From Lytechinus pictus (lineage: Eukaryota; Echinodermata; Echinoidea; Temnopleuroida; Toxopneustidae), in contig NC_087249.1 in assembly GCF_037042905.1 (NCBI RefSeq), positions 16,825,401 to 16,889,400 of the forward strand: a stretch of 64,000 nt of DNA, written 5' to 3'. The notes under the pieces were generated by a model. It ran no database searches. It saw nothing but the letters and a program-made list of their open reading frames with translations, and was not told the DNA's origin. Below, piece by piece: positions 42,628-54,507 of this stretch. The translations under genes were made by a program, and so were the position numbers. Numbering within the stretch: position 1 is the stretch's first letter; the number at the start of each line of letters is the position of its first letter.

Positions 42628-42847
42628 AGAAACATACATCCAATAGAATTTCTCACAACTCCGACTTCATCAATACACCTATTTTAAAAAGATTTTTGGA
42701 AGCACAACAACCATTCACCACCAGAGCATTCAAAACACATGGTCAACTAAAACAACCCACAACCGTGCAAACACACTTTTACCCAAAGTTCAAACTTCAT
42801 TGACTTATCTAACTCAATTCCTCTTTGAAGAAAGTCATGTCTCTTAT

Positions 42848-42990
42848 GTTAAAAATAATTTAAACAACGCTGTTTACTATGAGAGTCGCACAGTATTCGT
42901 TTAACAAGTTTAAACAAGTGTTAAAAATCTTTAAACAACTGATGCGCGATTCATAGTAAACAGCATTGTTTAAAATTATTTTTAAGTGTA
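42848..42990. mobile_element. 143-bp hairpin MITE
   Basis: AAAAATAATTTAAACAACGC and TGTTTACTATGA at the left are mirrored by TCATAGTAAACAGCATTGTT and TAAAATTATTTTTAA at the right. Confidence 0.72.
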
Positions 42991-43160
42991 TAGTTCACGG
43001 ACAGAAACTACATCAACATCATCATATTCAACCCTCTCGACTTGATAACTCTAAAAATATAAAATCCTTAAAAGGAATAAGATTTCACAATTTAGAACTA
43101 TTTGTGACACACAAAAGATAATGGAAAAAATCCACACAATTACGATATTTTTCAACCAAC

Positions 43161-43166
43161 TTTATT
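43161..43166 (-). terminator. Candidate poly(A) signal of family gene 2
   Basis: AATAAA on the coding strand, 265 bases past the stop codon. Confidence 0.45.
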
Positions 43167-43430
43167 TCATTTCATACACAGGAAAAAAAAAATATTTACA
43201 AAACAATGGCATCATTAACATACACAACTAAATGGCACAAGCATAAGTACATGCATGTTACATGATTTCATTTCTGGAAAAAAAAATTATTTTCCATTAT
43301 ATTGTTCAGAAGACTTCTTGACAAACTTAGTCCGTTATTTCTAAGAAACATTTCAAAGAAACATAGTCCATTATTCATATGAGGGTATATTCTATCCAGA
43401 GATAACAGGAAAATTTTCAATCTCAACAGT

Positions 43431-44206
43431 TCACTCTTCACAGCAGCGAATCTGTCCTGAAGCCACACACTTGAAGACAATCAGGTCATCTCTGACATAG
43501 TGACACCTCCGGGCCGTCTTGCCCAAGTCGACAAGGCACCGAAGACAAGGCATGTCCTCGCGCAGAAGGATGGCAGTAAACGACTCAACCATGGGCAAGA
43601 GTTCGTCATCGATGCACCTCATAGAGAAGGTAATGCTAGCATGCAACCGCTGTAGGGCAGTCATCGGCAGGTCCGACAGGTACAGAAAACAGGCCTCGGT
43701 GCTTCTGACGGCGTCCTCAGCGCTCTTGATGACACCCTCGATCCTTGACGTGACATAATCAATCCTGTCACGTGATGAGCACGTGTGGACATCGGGGGAC
43801 GGTCTCGGGTTGGTCGGGTCGATGGCTCCGGGACGCGATCCGATGCGACGGTCAATCAACCGCTGGGCGTGCCTCAAGATGGCCGCGTCTGATTCCTCGA
43901 GAGTCATGAAGGTGGGCATGGCCTCGAAGTCATCGCCGTCGCTTAGGGATATGTCGCTGTCGTATGCGTCGAAATCAGCGTCGAGGTCAATCATCTCCAC
44001 AGCGTCTGCGACGGAAAAGTCGGAGACAGGCGAGACCAGGTGAATCGCATCTCGCTCTAGAAACAGGACGTCATCGGCGTCGAGCAGTGATGGTGATGAC
44101 GGAGATATCGCTGGAGCAGGAGAATGTAGAGAGGAGCCGGTAGAGGATGCAGGGCTGTGAGTCTCGACGGGAAGACTGTGGTCGGCTGGCTCGGTGGAGG
44201 ACACTT
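43431..44206 (-). CDS. Family gene 2, exon 2
   Basis: Starts after CAG as (G)AAGTGTCC, giving EVSSTEPADH, and runs 258 codons ending CCEE and a stop. By eye roughly a third of C-terminal residues match gene 1. Confidence 0.82.
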
Positions 44207-44782
44207 CTGAAAAACAGTGAAAAGAAAAAAAAACTTATGAGAGACATCGTCTAAATATTTCAATATCTTCAGATTGAGACTAATAAATACAAGAATCAAA
44301 CACAATTAGAAACATCATCTTCCTATATAATCTTTTGAAATCTTCTATAAAGTAGTTTAATTAAAATTATAATATATCATATCACAGTGGATCGAATTGG
44401 TGAAGTATTATAGCAGAAGATCTCATAGTATATCACCATCACGTAATACTTGAAATAGAGTATAAATTTTTGAATTAGAATAAATTCTGAAAAGTTGTCA
44501 AAAGATATCAAATTGCATGTATTAATATGGAGCCTAAACTCTGACAAGATTTGACCTTTTTCCATTGCTTTTTCTTTAAATGTAATTTCAGTTTTAGTGT
44601 TCGAACTCACCACCATTATCAATGATCTCTGCCTTGTAGTAGCTACGTTTGTAGCGAACTCGAACCTCTTCACCCACACTGAGATGACCTCGTTGTCGAA
44701 CTCGACTACGAGAGACCGTCTCTTCCATGCCGCGGTAGCGGGGTGGTTGAAGCCAGCGGACCGTAACAACAGCGGCAGGCAT
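43431..44782 (-). CDS. Family gene 2: SH3/Tudor-like N-terminus, acidic middle, PCLRC C-terminus
   Basis: Two exons: 44782-44611 (172 bases) and 44206-43431 (776 bases), with a 404-base GTGAGT...CAG intron in phase 1. The product has 315 residues. Residues 1-57 are almost identical to gene 1. Residues 60-105 are Ser/Pro-rich, 130-151 acidic (DLDADFDAYDSDISLSDGDD). From 168 a helical C-terminus aligns with gene 1: HAQRLID, IDPTNP, IEGVIKSAE, LQRLHASI, IDDELLPMVESFT, MPCLRCLVDLGKTARR, VRDDLIVF. Gene 2 lacks about 40 residues of the Pro-rich segment present in gene 1. I do not recognise the family. Conserved Cys in PCLRC could bind metal or be structural. Confidence 0.78.
44611..44782 (-). CDS. 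Family gene 2, exon 1
   Basis: MPAAVVTVRWLQPPRYRGME onwards to IIDNG plus one base. The same donor (GTG|GTGAGT) and phase as gene 1. The 5' UTR also aligns (AATAACTTTGCGAGGAAG) but with many more differences than the coding part. Confidence 0.82.
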
Positions 44783-44929
44783 CTTTATTTAGATTTTGAC
44801 GAAATGAAGCGGGACAAATAACTTTGCGAGGAAGCGCGAATCAATCAGCAGTGATGTTAACTCGACCAAAACGGAATGTGATAATGCGGAGCGGTCGCTG
44901 CGAACGGTCAAAGCTGCTTGATGGCCAGC

Positions 44930-45000
44930 CTTAATTCTAATTGGCCGAGGGTCCGGGTCTATTGAAAACTTTTGGACCAATCGCGGGCCATTTCAACTGA
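44930..45000 (-). promoter_or_regulatory. Promoter region of family gene 2
   Basis: On the gene strand: GCGATTGGTCCAAAAG then CGGCCAATTAGAATTAAGG, the same order as upstream of gene 1, 150-220 bases before the ATG. CCAAT and inverted CCAAT boxes suggest NF-Y type control. Confidence 0.5.
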
Positions 45001-46035
45001 ACAATGGAGTAACACCATGATAGCAGCCATCCCATAATACGGCTTAACCATGTTTCCGCTCTCAAAGACAGGAAAGTCATGCACTTAAAATCTATTCCCC
45101 TAACCTCTCAAGCTATTTTGTAAGAAGAGTACTAATGACACCCCACAGATGAATAAGAATAAAAATCCGATTGTAATTTGTAATTTTATTCAATAACTTC
45201 ATCACTCATATAGGCTACGAACATTTTGTTTACAAAAGAAAAAAAAATCAACATGCCATCATTACAATATTCAATCATGGATAATAATGATACCGAATGT
45301 ATGATATATAAATTTGTCATTCTGAGTGTTATCACATTAATATGAATAAAATAATCAAAACAACGGTCTTTTGTATTTATTGATATCGAGTTAAAAAAAA
45401 ATATATATATATATATAATTTAAATATTCAACTTCCCCTATTATAGTCGTGAGTTGTAGGCTGGTCAATATTGTTTATCAAGTAGAAAGTATATAATTCA
45501 ATTCACGGTTTTGCTTGTTCCGTATATCAAAACCATTTAATATCACTATGATGTCATGCAGAAGAGGAATTTATTATTTTTATAGTCACACGAATTATAT
45601 TTGTATGTTTGATTGAGAAAAGATTGCAGGTTCCCGATACTAAATGAACGCTTCGGAAATAATATAGGCAACATCTAAGGAAATTCAGTCTTCACTCTAT
45701 CATAAAAACGTTTAGTATGAGTGTTTTGATATTGTTTATAAGTTTAGGGACAGGTATGTAATTATTATAGCACAGATAATTTTACTAACATCTGTTTTGT
45801 TCGATTACTATTTAAGAATTCTATGTCAATACTGAAGAAAGTATTTGCCGAAAACAACTTTTATCAGGGGCGATGCCGCGTTTATGATTGTGTATGTGTG
45901 ATGAACATGATGAAAGAAAATATTGAAAGAGAAAGGGAGTGAAAGCGAAGAAAGAACATTTTTGAAAATGGAAATATAAAATGTTTAACCTTTCAAAATA
46001 TTCCGGTGCCGAACCCTTCGGGTAAACAGAGAAAG

Positions 46036-46038
46036 AAA

Positions 46039-46085
<47 letters not shown>

Positions 46086-46088
46086 GTC
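46036..46088. repeat. GA microsatellite ending in poly-G
   Basis: AAGGAAGAGAGAGAGAGAG continuing to a G-run at about 46,076-46,086. Confidence 0.9.
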
Positions 46089-46678
46089 GCCTATATTAAA
46101 AACAAACCCATTCCTTTTTTTTTCGATGATCGAGAGACAATGCTTTTACATGGCTACATTGCAAATTTACTTTTCAGCATGTTAATAATTTGTATAGAGT
46201 CTCAAAATGTTATGACAATGATAACAGAAATTGATTCTAATTTGACTCTGATAAGATTAAATTTTACTTCGCTATACTGTATCCTCAATGAATAACCATG
46301 AGATTAACGCCTAACGGGCCCGATTATGACTGTGTCCATAACTGCCCAACTCGGTGCAGGAAGGAGTATTGATAACGGTGTCACATGCAGCGCTCCAAAG
46401 AACATGATTCAAGCTCTGTTCTATTCCGTTCCTTGGTATTTACACGAGCATACACGAAAGCCGTACCGTTATTCCAATGCAAGCCAACATATTTTAATCG
46501 ATGAGAATGCAAACAAACACCAATATTTAATTTTGTTTATTGTGTACTTGACTTGTCTATGAATATTGCTTTACTTACTTTACTGATATTGTTAATAAAT
46601 TGGGGATCTAAAATGTTGAAATAAAGATATTTCAACATTTCTTTATTGCCTCCGAATATTTTTACCAAAAGTACCACC

Positions 46679-46839
46679 AGGGGAGTGTTTCATCAACATT
46701 TTCATCCGACAAGTTGTCAGATCTGACATCTTTCTCTGATGTTGATTGACTGAGAGGTACTGTTACTATGGTAACTGTCGGATAAAATGGGACTTGTCGG
46801 ATAAAACGTCCGACAAGTCCTTTCATGAAACGCTCCCCA
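46679..46839. mobile_element. 161-bp hairpin MITE
   Basis: GGGGAGTGTTTCATCAACAT at the left and ATGAAACGCTCCCC at the right. The inner words CCGACAAGTTGTCAGA and TGTCGGATAAAACGTCCGAC are mirrored. Confidence 0.72.
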
Positions 46840-47147
46840 GGTGACACCAATTAAAAATATATTTCAAATGTATCTCTATTATTGTTGTTAAAGAAATTGT
46901 TTCATTCAGGTTCTAAACATTTTTTTTCTGCAGCTAATGCTCTAATCATAATGGCCGATTTTAGGTCAGACAGGAATCACCCGAGATTTTGAAACATCGA
47001 TCGCTTATAGTTAACATGGTTAAACGAATAATGCAATTTGACACATTTTACTACAATAGTTATTTCCATTAATTTTGTTTTACTTGTATAGATAATTAAA
47101 TGAACTCATTAAAATCGGATTCTCTTAGTATAATAATGCATATTATA

Positions 47148-47389
47148 CCCTCAAAAAAATATTGGGTAAAAATGATCCATGAGGGTAATTATGTGTCCAA
47201 CCAACATTGGGCATTTTTATTTATCTAGTGTGATATAATTTTTTTCCATTCTGAAGTATAATTGCTGCTTATTTTTTAACCTCAATGGTCAATATGCTTC
47301 GCACAATGGGTAAAATACTGCCCAAAATTGGCTGGACACATGATTACCCTCGTGCTTGTTAAAATTCTACCTAATATTTTTTACAGTGT
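47148..47389. mobile_element. 242-bp MITE, second copy of the 35,215 family
   Basis: Inverted relative to 35,215-35,467. Its right end reads AATATTTTTTACAGTGT, and the interior GCTGCTTATTTTTTAACCTC mirrors the first copy. Confidence 0.72.
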
Positions 47390-47700
47390 ACTTTCTGATA
47401 AATAAATGTACAAAATGTACAAAAGTACAAACTTGAGGGCACTTTCCTTGCTGGGGGCTGTGACTGAATGAGATGGCTCACTCTTAATCTAGAGTAATCA
47501 ATAAAGTGATTTATGGAATTGTCTAAATCAGGAAATGAAGTACTAGTATTATGTACCAATATCATTATGCACATTAATTCAAGCTACTTTTATAATACAA
47601 TATTATAATATTGTGCACACGCGGGATATCTTCCTACAGCGCCATACTTTGGTCAAGACAACAGCCTTTACTATTTATTGTTCACTATTTTTCACTTCCT

Positions 47701-47749
47701 TTTTTTTTTTTTTTTTTTTTTTTGTTTTTTTTTTTTGTTTTTTTTTTTT
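47701..47749. repeat. Poly-T run
   Basis: About 49 bases of T with two G interruptions, 40 bases before array unit 1. It could be a retroposon tail read on the minus strand or a simple repeat. Confidence 0.8.
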
Positions 47750-47787
47750 CCTTTGTTCGCTCGCTGGCGATTTCCATTGACAGCGGC

Positions 47788-47935
47788 GAGAGCTTTAATC
47801 ATTGCCCAGCCAATCAGCGCAAAGACATCTTCGCGGCACGAGCTTTAATCATCGACCAGCCAATCAGAACGAAGCCTGGAACCGACTGCGGCGATAAGGC
47901 TTTAATCATCAGCCGGCCAATCAAGACGGGGGCTT
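47788..47935 (+). promoter_or_regulatory. Array unit 1: three TTTAATCAT-CCAATCA modules
   Basis: AGCTTTAATCATTGCCCAGC-CAATCAG at 47,791, again at 47,841 and 47,899, spaced 50-58 bases. Each is CTTTAATCAT, 7-8 bases, then GCCAATCA and usually GCGAAG. An upstream TTTGTTCGCTCGC phrase is shared with later units. Confidence 0.65.
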
Positions 47936-48144
47936 TAAAAATCTTTATCGCTTTCAATTTCAACGATTTGAATATCCATTCAAAGTCTATTATATGTCCA
48001 TGAGATATCAAAACAAAAGAGTTTACGCCTCAAAGAAAATTGTTGTGAAGATATATAGTTTGATGAAAATTTAGAAAACAGTAATTATAATCCTTAATAT
48101 GTATTGGATGTTTACGACGCTAAAACAATTTCAACACAATGAAG

Positions 48145-48437
48145 TCAGGTTTAACTAGACCACGGTCTAACTCTATGCTAAAGTTATGGGGAGCCAAAAA
48201 AAAAACCAACTCTGTTTATATTGTATATTTCTTATGTTTGCTATATTTAATTTCATTTTGCTCTCATAACGAAGAAAAATATTTCAAAATACTTCAGTTA
48301 TCATTCCCAGACAATCTGGGTGTCATAATTATGAGTTAATATTATTGGATGTGAACTGTTATGGATTTGTGCCCTATATTGGCTTTCCATAGTTCAAACC
48401 AGGGTTTAATTTAAACCCGAGGTCAGAATACGGGCCT
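48145..48437. mobile_element. Palindromic repeat, CAGGTTTAAC family, copy 1
   Basis: AGTCAGGTTTAACTAGACCA at the left is mirrored by TTTAATTTAAACCCGAGGTC and AGAATACGGGCC at the right. Relatives at 49,852-50,010 (partial) and 57,211-57,528. Confidence 0.6.
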
Positions 48438-49011
48438 GCGACTGAATAATCGTAGTGCATTATGCATGACACTGATGATATATATGTTATTATTTTAATA
48501 TGCAAAGAGGAAATTATAATGGAAATCAAAATAATAATTCGTAATTGTTAGAAGATACAAAGGTCTCAAACACTCAAGTGTTTCAAATTTTTAATCAAGC
48601 AATTCTCACTAGGACGCCCAATGTCGGATTTAGCTGATTTCGAGAAATATAAATGATAATCCTTTATGAAGTTAAAATAACTCAACTTTGCAGGGTTTTA
48701 TCTTTAGAGTACCAGGTGGAATTAATTATGCACATATTGTTAATATATGCCGATAAACATTTTTTAAATAAAAACATTCAGAAAGGATTTTTATATTGTT
48801 CATAATTTCAAAAAAACTTAATGCACTTAATGCATTTAGGTTATCTTAATCGATGGAGATACATCCAGCTTATTCGAATATATTTTTTCTTGTTTTGTTC
48901 TAGTATTACAATAAAGCACTTTGTATCATTATTTTTCATTTTATGAAAATACTGTTTATGGGTAAATCACGAAGAAAGTTCACACAGATGTTTTAGAGCT
49001 TTGCAATTTAA

Positions 49012-49217
49012 AGGGAATTAAACCTAACAACAGAAAGAAGAAGTCCAACAAGCTTAACGCCGAAATCTCCTATCAAAGTGAAGACAGTTATGGCATTTTA
49101 GAATTTCACTTTATACATCCGATTTTTATGACATTTTCGGCGTTGGGCTTGTTGACCCCCCCCCCCTTTTTTTTTTTCATTCAAATGAAATTTGGTTGGG
49201 GTGGACTTCCCATTTAA
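49012..49217. mobile_element. Short TCCAAC/GGGGTGGACTT element in unit 1
   Basis: AAAGGGAATTAAACC start and TTGGGGTGGACTTCCCATTT end, with CAAGCTTAACGCCGAAATCT mirrored by GACATTTTCGGCGTTGGGCTT. It sits about 120 bases before the conserved block, as in units 2 and 3. Confidence 0.6.
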
Positions 49218-49328
49218 AGACACAAACTTAAAAAAAGGGGGTTGAACCCTTATTGATTTTCGTACTTGATGTTATCGTACTCGATAATGTTTTGGGTATA
49301 ATGATCAATAAAAGTAACAGTGCTTTCG

Positions 49329-49600
49329 ACAAAATTAATGTCACTTTTCATTAGATAGTCTGACACGCTTTCCCGCTATCGGATCCCTACACATTGGCGC
49401 GCCTAACGGGACCGGTAGGAATGGATTACAGGTCCGCATGCATTCTTATATAGCTATTCAAACGGGGATTTTGGGCTACATAATCGCAGATCCATTGGGC
49501 GTTATATCCCATTCCACATTTCCGTTTTTAATGGCTAACATTAAGATTGTAAACAAGATCTCCCGTTATATTCAAGTCATGAATTCATTATATACATTCC
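49329..49600. promoter_or_regulatory. Array conserved block, unit 1
   Basis: A degraded GACA..AATGTCAC start, then GATAGTCTGACACGCTT, GGCGCGCCTAACGGGACCGG (49,397-49,416), ATAATCGCAG and CACATTTCCGTTT. Aligns with blocks at 51.8, 54.7, 57.85 and 60.83 kb. No frame is conserved across copies. Confidence 0.6.
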
Positions 49601-49851
49601 TGAAATAAGAATATCTTTTAAAATTCAAACGGCCCTAATATTACCAGTAGTATTAACTCTTTGTTCCCATTTTTGCTCTTCCAACTTGTTGATTTTGTAA
49701 TCAATAAAGGAAATGAATGTATTGAAGAAAATTTTGCACATAATCAGTTATGAAAACAAGTTCTGAAAAATATTCTGAACAGATAACGGTACGATATCTA
49801 TGTTGTTTCTTTTATTCAGTTTATATCATTTTCTATAATAAACATATTATT

Positions 49852-50010
49852 CTGAAGTCGGGTTTAATTTAAACTCTGGTTTGAATGGTTTAACTATATA
49901 TGGATAGCCAATAGTGGCATAAATCTCTACATACTTAAAATGTTGGGAAACATAGTCCTGTCCACTGTGTTGGGTAATGTATGTTGGTAAAACATATATA
50001 CATTCTGGGC
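49852..50010. mobile_element. Partial CAGGTTTAAC-family repeat, copy 2
   Basis: CTGAAGTCGGGTTTAATTTA followed by ATGGATAGCCAATAGTGGCA matches one arm of 57,211-57,528. The other arm is missing. Confidence 0.5.
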
Positions 50011-50514
50011 TATTATTATCCAATTTAGCAAATTTATTACCCAATTGTAAACAGATCATAAATGTGCCAGTACAGTTAATTCTATTATTTTATGGTGCAC
50101 GAGGTGAAAATGGAGAAGGAGATGGGGACAGAGAAAGGGGGGGGGTAGAGTAAATAAGATGTAAAGAAACTCGATAAAAGGCAAATGTGGATTTAAAAGG
50201 GGAACATTAGTAATAAAACAAAATAAACTATGTTTCACCGATCATCATTCTTGGTCGAATCGGGTCACCTTATCATTTTCATTCTGAAGTGTAATTTGAA
50301 TGGATAATGTATAATTTTTTGGTATTATTATGATTATCTGCCTTTATTATTGCAAAACAAAATAAAGGAGGGCTTCGTGCGCCGAAAATTTTCTTGTTTT
50401 TTTTTAACCATCTTTGGCGGAAACGCACCCCTACCACAGTCAAAAGGCAAATCCCTTCCTCCTTGAACCCATTGTTCTCTTCCTTTGTTCCCTCACCTAC
50501 AGCAAGAACATAAA

Positions 50515-50712
50515 TGACCGCGGTATTTGCTTTAATCATTGTTTGGCAAATCAGAGCGAAAGAAACTCTGCGGCAAGAGCTTTGATCATTTTCCAGCCAC
50601 TCAGCGCGAAGGAAGCCTCGCGGTATAGCTTTAATCACGAGCCGTCCAATCAGCGAGAAGGGAACGTCGCGGCATATAAGCTTTAATCATCAACTAGCCA
50701 ATCAGAACGAAG
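50515..50712 (+). promoter_or_regulatory. Array unit 2: four modules
   Basis: Modules near 50,529 (CAAATCAGAGCGAAAG), 50,578 (CCACTCAGCGCGAAGG), 50,627 (TCCAATCAGCGAGAAGG) and 50,680 (GCCAATCAGAACGAAGG), each after a TTTRATCA box. CGCGGCA/CGCGGTA words separate them. Two modules have decayed CCAAT boxes. Confidence 0.62.
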
Positions 50713-51497
50713 GCTCGCAATAGGTAATCATTCAGGTTTTTATCACAATTTAATGCCAATTTTAATAACCAAAAAGCTTATCTTCTATTAATAATGAGTT
50801 TGTTAAGCAGCTATTTTCTTTATGTAAAAGTATAAATTTGTTATGAAAGAATAATGATGATTGTCCTTACGGTGCAGCGATGCTTAATATAAACTCATCA
50901 TAAGCGTACGGCTGATCAAAGCAAAATAAATATAAAGATTCATAATTGCAGTATTTTCAGGAAAACATATTTATACAAAATTAACAATAGTAATCATGCT
51001 GCTGATAAACACAGATTATGGTGACTGGCCCCTGTTTTGAGATCCCTTAGTCAGCGATTTGATAATGAATACCCAAAATAATGTGACCATAATCTTGAAC
51101 TGTCTGTAGATGTTCAATGATTTAACTCACTTGGACATCTTGATTACAACGTATACACACGTTAACAATGGCAATATAGTTGTATTCACCGTTTAAGAAT
51201 TAGAATGACCACCGTAAAAGTAATAATTAGAAAAGCAATATACACTGTAGGTATAAATAAAGTTGTGATAATAAGCAAAGAACGTATACATAATAAAGAT
51301 TTAAAAGAATGTATAAAAGGTAAAATAGACAAGTTAAAAAAAAAAAAAATACTGTTTAAAAAAAGGTGGTTCTTTTTTGGGGGAAGGGGGCGAGGGTGCG
51401 TGGTTGTGTGAGTGATTGATACTTTTATAATTACGAGCAGTTTTACAATATTGGTGTAATCATCAACTATGTAATATAAGTTTACTTTTGCAACTTA

Positions 51498-51720
51498 AAG
51501 GAAAACCGACCTCATATAACCTGCATGCCAACCGAAGGTTGTACTAAATAAAATGAGACAAAATCAAACAAGTTTAAAGTCGATATTTTCAATCAAAACG
51601 ACGAAAGTTATGGCATTCGTTATCTTCCGTCCGATTTTGATGAAATTTTCAGCGTTGAACTTTTTGATATTTCCCTTTTTATTCCATTCAAATTAATGTT
51701 GGGGTGGACTTTCCCTTTAA
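51498..51720. mobile_element. Short GGGGTGGACTTTCCC element in unit 2
   Basis: AAAGGAAAACCGACC at the left, GTTGGGGTGGACTTTCCCTT at the right, with CCGTCCGATTTTGATGAAAT in between. The same relation to the downstream block as in units 1 and 3. Confidence 0.6.
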
Positions 51721-51811
51721 GAACGCAAACTTAAAAAAACAACACTTAATTTATTTCGTACTCGATAAAATAAATGTTAAGTGTACTGTGAAATAAAAGA
51801 AGAACGGTATT

Positions 51812-52095
51812 TTTTTGACAAATGTCACTTTTAATTTGATAGTCTGGCAGACTGGCACGCTTCTAGATTTATGAATAGCTAACGGATCCCTACGCATCAG
51901 CGCGCCTAACGGGTCCGGTATAGGAATGGATGACTGGTCCGTATTCTTTCCTTTTCAAACGGAGACAATATTGGGGCTCCATGCGAATAATCGCAGTCCA
52001 TTTGGGTGTTAGTTTTCTTTGATATCATTCCTCGTTTCCGTTAGCTATCATTAAGATTGGAAATAAGATCTACCGTTATATATTCAAGTCGTTCA
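51812..52095. promoter_or_regulatory. Array conserved block, unit 2
   Basis: TTGACAAATGTCACTTTTAA, GATAGTCTGGCAGACTGGCA, CGCGCCTAACGGGTCCGGTA (51,901), ATTGGGGCTCCATGCGAATA and TCGTTTCCGTTAG follow in order. Very close to the unit 3 block. Confidence 0.65.
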
Positions 52096-53014
52096 ATATA
52101 AACATTTCTGAAATAAGATTTTCTTCTATGATTCAAACGACAAACGGCTCTAATATGATATGTAAACGGAATTGACTCTTTATTTCCATTCCATTTCTTC
52201 ACATTTTGTTAACGAAATAGGTCATCTACCAACTTGTTGATTTTGATATCAAAAGTTATCATTGAGGGAAATCAATGAATTGAAGAGAATTTTGCACATA
52301 CTCAATCATAAAATATTTTTTAACAGATCTTTTATGATAATGATACGATTTCTACGTTTTTCTTTTATTCAGTTTATATCATATTCTTTAATTGAACGCG
52401 ATCATTTTTATATAATTATTGTAAGCAAAATCTATATTGTTTAAAAATTGATCATGATATAACTCATTTCAAACTATCAGACTCAGATAAACATTATCAA
52501 ATTATTTTCATGTATAATATACATTGTCAAAAGTTCATTTTTTAAGTAATTTTATTTAAATGCCAAGAGGTGAAAAGCGAGAGGGAAAGAGAGAGATAAG
52601 TCAGAGTAATTAATATGTAAAGAAGCTGGATGAAAAGATAGAGTGGAGCTAATGCTAAGGGGGGACAAAAAATAAAACAAAATAAATTATACTTTATCGA
52701 ACATCATTCTTGGTCGAATCGGGTCATCATATAATTTTCATCCTGTGCAGTTTTATTTCATGAGTTGTGATTGGTTAATGTATAACTGTTTGGTTCTATT
52801 ATGAATAATTATGAATCTGTTTGTCAATTCATATTGTTTCACTTTATTATATAATCTAAAGTGAATGAAAATATTACTTCAAAACAATTAGACAGAGGGC
52901 GGTCTCCTATATAGTGGCAAAGGTTTTCTGTTTTTACCAAAAAGTTGCTTAAACGCAAAAGGCAACCTATTGTTCTCTTTCTTTGTTCCCTCACCTAAAG
53001 CGCGAACCCAAATG

Positions 53015-53160
53015 ACCGCGGTACTTGCTTTAATCATTGTTTGGCCAATCAGAGCGAGAGAAACTCGGCGGCAGGAGCTTTAATCATTAGCCGACCATTC
53101 AGCGAGAAGGTATAACGTCGCGGCATAAGCTTTAATCATCGACTAGCCAATCAGAATGAA
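53015..53160 (+). promoter_or_regulatory. Array unit 3: three modules
   Basis: GCTTTAATCATTGTTTGGCC then AATCAGAGCGAGAG; GCTTTAATCATTAGCCGACC then ATTCAGCGAGAAGG; GCTTTAATCATCGACTAGCC then AATCAGAATGAATG. Upstream CTTTGTTCCCTCACCTA is shared with unit 2. Confidence 0.62.
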
Positions 53161-53294
53161 TGATCCAAATAGTTCATCATTCAGATTTCTATTGCCATTC
53201 AACGCCAATTTTAATGACCAAAAAGCTTATCCTCTATTAATAGTTTGTTAAGCAGCTATTTTCTGTATGTAAAGGTAACAAATTTGTTATGAAA

Positions 53295-53525
53295 GAATAA
53301 TGATGATTAATGCATCGATGCTTAATACAAACTCGATATAATGTGTACGGCTGATCAATGTCAAATAAAACAAAAATAAAAAGAATGAAAGAATATCAAT
53401 TTCAGTATTTTCAGGAATACATAATAATGATGATTACCCTTACGATGCTTCGATGCTTATACAAAAGTATGGCTGATCAATGTCAAATAAAAAAAAGAAT
53501 CTAAATTTCAGTATTTTAAGGAATA
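53295..53525. repeat. Two-copy local tandem duplication in unit 3
   Basis: AATGATGATTA...GATGCTTA, GGCTGATCAATGTCAAATAA and TTTCAGTATTTTNAGGAATA occur twice about 125 bases apart. Unit 2 has one copy. Confidence 0.6.
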
Positions 53526-53897
53526 CATATCTATAAATTTAATTATGCTGCTGATGAAAACAGATTATGGTGACTGGACCCTATATTTTGAGCTCATTTA
53601 ACTTAGTCAGCGGTTTGACTATGAATAACCAAAATAATGTGACACCAATCTTTAACTGGATAATGTTAAATGATTTAACTCATTGGACATTCCGAATATT
53701 GTATTCACCGTTTAAGAATTAGAAATGACCACCATAAAAGTAATAATATTGGGTATAACAAAAGTTGTGATATTTGGGCTTCCCATAGACATACCCTTTA
53801 AACTTGAACCAATAATAAACAAAGCACGCACACAATTAAAATCTAAAATAATATATAGGTAAATAGACGAATTAAAAAAAAAGAATAAATACTGTTT

Positions 53898-54495
53898 AAA
53901 GGGATGCTCCAGGCTGAAATCATTTATACCTCAATAAATAGAGGAAAATTAATTGAGCAAAATGCTTAAAATTTCATCAAAATCTGATTATAAATAGCGA
54001 AGTTATTGAATTTCAAAGTTTAGCAATATAATTGTGAAAACGGTTATATGAATATTCATTAGATGGACAGATGTCATTATCCCCACTTTCCTTTTTCTCA
54101 TGTTATTTATTACGTGAAAATAGTTTCATTTTTCATACAATGTGTGACTGACATGTCTCCCTTGTAATGGAATAAGTTGTAGCAATGAATATCTAATGCA
54201 CTTAATCAGTTGTTATTCCAATATTTTTGGTTCTTAAAGGAAAAAAAAAAAATAAACCTAATTTCATACAATTAAATACAAAAGATCAAGTGAGGATATG
54301 ACATCATCAGTTTGCTCATTGAATATTCATGAAGACATGTCTAGAACTTCACCGGAATGATGCAAATCTTTAAAATTCAATAACTTTGTTATTCCTTATC
54401 CGATTTTGGTGAACTTATCAGCATTTTGCTTTGTGAGTTTTACTGTATTTTTATTTAAATACAAATATCTTCAGACCGGAGTATACCTTTAAGAT
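53898..54495. mobile_element. Diverged 600-bp palindromic element in unit 3
   Basis: AAAGGGATGCTCCAGGCTGA at the left and TCAGACCGGAGTATACCTTT at the right, with mirrored halves around 54,190. Same layout as 41,808-42,410 but a separate subfamily, shared with the fragment at 25,480. Confidence 0.6.
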
Positions 54496-54507
54496 AGGTG
54501 GTTCTTT

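Larger units (their letters stand above)
45001..47780. other. AT-rich intergenic with scattered repeats
   Basis: Holds a TA run near 45,400, a GA run at 46,036-46,088, a weak copy of the array block core (ACGCCTAACGGGCC at 46,307-46,320), MITEs at 46,679-46,839 and 47,148-47,389, and a poly-T run at 47,701-47,749. The frame at 46,326-46,562 has no support. Confidence 0.45.
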
